From contig JAFYKS010000116.1 in assembly GCA_017537495.1 (NCBI GenBank), positions 1-5,374 on the forward strand: a stretch of DNA of 5,374 bases. Direction: 5' to 3'. The position numbers and the translations under genes are program-made. The notes beneath the pieces are model-generated. The model worked only from the letters and a program-made list of their open reading frames with translations, searched no databases and was not told where the DNA came from. The stretch's first letter is position 1; each line of letters starts with the position of its first letter. The DNA comes from Bacillota bacterium. GTDB lineage: Bacteria > Bacillota > Clostridia > Peptostreptococcales > Anaerovoracaceae. Of this stretch, positions 3,702 through 5,374 are shown in pieces.

Positions 3702-5374
3702 CTACTGTAATCCTCCGTAAAACCCATTCAGCCGTTCCTGAAGGCCTGAATTGCGCTGCTTCCCCTGATAGTTATCTACCATGGCATTGAGGTAATCCTG
3801 GCGGCCCACGATGTACACCTGTTTCCGGCTTCTCGTAATGGCGGTATACAGGAGATTTCTGGTAGCCAAAGCCGGAGGGAACCAGGATACCGGCATGATT
3901 ACCACCGGGAATTCACTGCCCTGGCTCTTGTGCACCGTCACCGCATAGGCAAGCTCGATTTCATCCAGCTGAGTATAAGGATATTCCACCCATTTGTCGT
4001 CGTCATATTCCACGGTAATCTGGGACATCTCACGATCGATGGCTGTAATGGTTCCGGTCTCGCCGTTGAATACACCTTTTCCGTCCTTACCTCCCGGTCT
4101 TTTGAATTCCAGTCGGTAATTGTTCTTCAGCTGCATGATACGGTCACCCACCCGGAAGGTTCTCTGTCCAAACTGGATTTCATCCACACCTTCACGCGGC
4201 GGATTAAATGTCTGCTGCAGGTAAATATTCAGGTTCTGGCTGCCCAAAATCCCCTTTTTCGTCGGCGTCAGCACCTGAACCTGGTCCAGCGGGAACTTTC
4301 CCGCCAGTTTCGTTACTTTATCAAGGGTTTCCTGCTGTTTGTCACCCTCTATTAAAACAAAGTCACCCCCAAATACCGGGTATCTTCCGTCGTTTACACG
4401 GTGAGCATTGACCACAATATTGCTTTCCTGTGCCTGTCTGAAAATCTCTGTCAGGTGTGCTGTATGGAAGTATCCGCTTTCAATCAGATCTTCCAGTACG
4501 CTGCCTGCTCCAACGGAAGGCAGCTGGTCTGCATCCCCCACCAGAATCAGCCGGGTTCCCGGCTTCATGGCATCACAAAGAGCACCCATCAGCAGCAGAT
4601 CCAGCATGGAGGCTTCGTCCACAATAACAGCATCCACATCCAGGGGATCTGCCTGGTTCTTTCCAAAGGCCATGGTATGGGCACCTTCATCGTAATAGTA
4701 TTCCAGCAGACGGTGTACCGTAGATGCGTACTGACCGGTAGTTTCCATAATCCGCTTGGCCGCCCTGCCTGTCGGTGCCGCCACTGCCACCTTCTGACCG
4801 CATCCGTTCAGTACACGGAGAATGGTGTTAATCAGTGTGGTTTTCCCTGTACCCGGACCGCCGGTAATAATGGATACTCCGCTGGTCAAAACATCCCGGG
4901 CCGCAGCAAACTGTTCCTCTGACAGGCTGATCCCGCCGGCTGCTTCTGCTTTGCGGAGAAGAAAGTCCAGATTCTCACCGCAGGCCAGAGGCTTCATCAT
5001 GTCCGGCTCAGCCAGATCGGCCAGCTTACCGCAGATAACGCATTCCGCTCGGTAGTAGCCGTAGAAATAAACCACTGCCCGCTGATGCAGCATGGTCATC
5101 TGCACCATACCCATGAGGGCCATATCCTCCAGCACATCCCGCACAAGGGATGAAGACAGGTCAAGATACTCTGCGACTTTCTCGCAGAGTTCATTTACCG
5201 GTGCAAAACTGTGGCCTTCCGCCACATAACTGCGCAGGCCAAAGCGGATTCCGCTCTGAATCCGGTATTCGCTGTCTTTTTCAATTCCCAGCTTCTCCGC
5301 CGCCTCATCAATTTTCTTAAACCCCATATGGCTGAATTCATCCAGCAGCCAGTAAGGATTGTCTTCCGTCAGCG
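3702..5374 (-). CDS. recD2: RecD-like ATP-dependent DNA helicase RecD2, N-terminus outside the window
   Basis: RecD2 is a 5'-to-3' superfamily 1B helicase that works without RecBC and aids replication-fork progression and repair. The frame is open to the edge: 15 codons precede the first visible Met at 5327 and read LTEDNPYWLLDEF, typical of the helix-hairpin-helix region, so about 200 N-terminal residues are missing. Counting from that Met, the region to about 130 is helical. The motor follows: Q-motif region LSEEQ (135-139), Walker A GGPGTGKTT (156-164), DEAS (237-240), GDADQLPSVGAG (264-275) and LTEIFRQ (292-298). The last part has NGETGTI (421-427), AVTVHKSQGSEFPVV (462-476) and LLYTAITRSRKQ (492-503). 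All motor motifs look intact. A CxxC pair (C96, C99) lies before the motor. The methyltransferase gene starts 7 nt after the TAG stop, indicating an operon. Family length is about 715-830 residues. It differs from true RecD by the N-terminal HhH region and the absence of recB/recC nearby. Confidence 0.96.
   Translation of the reverse strand, partial: LTEDNPYWLLDEFSHMGFKKIDEAAEKLGIEKDSEYRIQSGIRFGLRSYVAEGHSFAPVNELCEKVAEYLDLSSSLVRDVLEDMALMGMVQMTMLHQRAVVYFYGYYRAECVICGKLADLAEPDMMKPLACGENLDFLLRKAEAAGGISLSEEQFAAARDVLTSGVSIITGGPGTGKTTLINTILRVLNGCGQKVAVAAPTGRAAKRIMETTGQYASTVHRLLEYYYDEGAHTMAFGKNQADPLDVDAVIVDEASMLDLLLMGALCDAMKPGTRLILVGDADQLPSVGAGSVLEDLIESGYFHTAHLTEIFRQAQESNIVVNAHRVNDGRYPVFGGDFVLIEGDKQQETLDKVTKLAGKFPLDQVQVLTPTKKGILGSQNLNIYLQQTFNPPREGVDEIQFGQRTFRVGDRIMQLKNNYRLEFKRPGGKDGKGVFNGETGTITAIDREMSQITVEYDDDKWVEYPYTQLDEIELAYAVTVHKSQGSEFPVVIMPVSWFPPALATRNLLYTAITRSRKQVYIVGRQDYLNAMVDNYQGKQRNSGLQERLNGFYGGLQ

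Noticed and set aside
417..5055. Numerous plus-strand open frames, the longest 866-1309, 3131-3646 and 4401-4922
   Set aside because: They are antisense to well-supported conserved genes, lack ribosome binding sites and show no recognisable protein features.
3702..5327. recD2 treated as a complete gene starting at the Met at 5327
   Set aside because: The frame stays open to the window edge with family-like sequence (NPYWLLDEF), and the product would lack the N-terminal region, so the true start is outside.

Overview
The window looks like a chromosomal core segment of a low-to-moderate GC Gram-positive anaerobe of the Clostridia, probably Lachnospiraceae-like. The basis is the gene set (RecD2, ComFC, long-form Hpf, CdaA/CdaR), strong AGGAGG-type ribosome binding sites, sigma-A-type promoters and U-rich intrinsic terminators. 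The genus cannot be fixed from the sequence alone. All supported genes are on the minus strand, so transcription runs from high to low coordinates. I see no mobile element, CRISPR array, tRNA or rRNA.

In transcription order: (1) recD2 (5374 to 3702, N-terminus outside the window), a superfamily 1B DNA helicase. A class I SAM-dependent methyltransferase of unknown substrate (3694 to 3089) follows 7 nt later, and a strong terminator (3060 to 3027) ends this unit. (2) comFC (2884 to 2075), a phosphoribosyltransferase-fold DNA-uptake protein with its own candidate promoter and a three-codon mini-ORF overlapping its start. (3) A 381-nt stretch without a credible protein gene. It holds a structured RNA of about 217 nt with its own promoter and terminator, which I assign to the raiA noncoding RNA family from its position, size and fold. 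(4) hpf/raiA (1693 to 1160), the long-form ribosome hibernation factor, with an extended -10 promoter, a structured leader and a terminator. (5) cdaA (996 to 154) and the start of cdaR (167 to 1, cut by the window), a c-di-AMP synthase operon with its own promoter right after the hpf terminator. The family usually continues into glmM, outside this window.

Functionally the window juxtaposes DNA processing and uptake (RecD2, ComFC), ribosome hibernation (Hpf and the raiA RNA beside it) and envelope/osmotic second-messenger signalling (CdaA/CdaR). Clear promoters and terminators divide it into at least five transcription units, so adjacency alone does not show co-regulation. The most interesting element is the raiA-type RNA. 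It is a discrete gene with a sigma-A-like promoter inside the end of comFC, an 11-bp closing stem that starts at the predicted +1, and an intrinsic terminator just after the closed fold. Its molecular role remains poorly understood.
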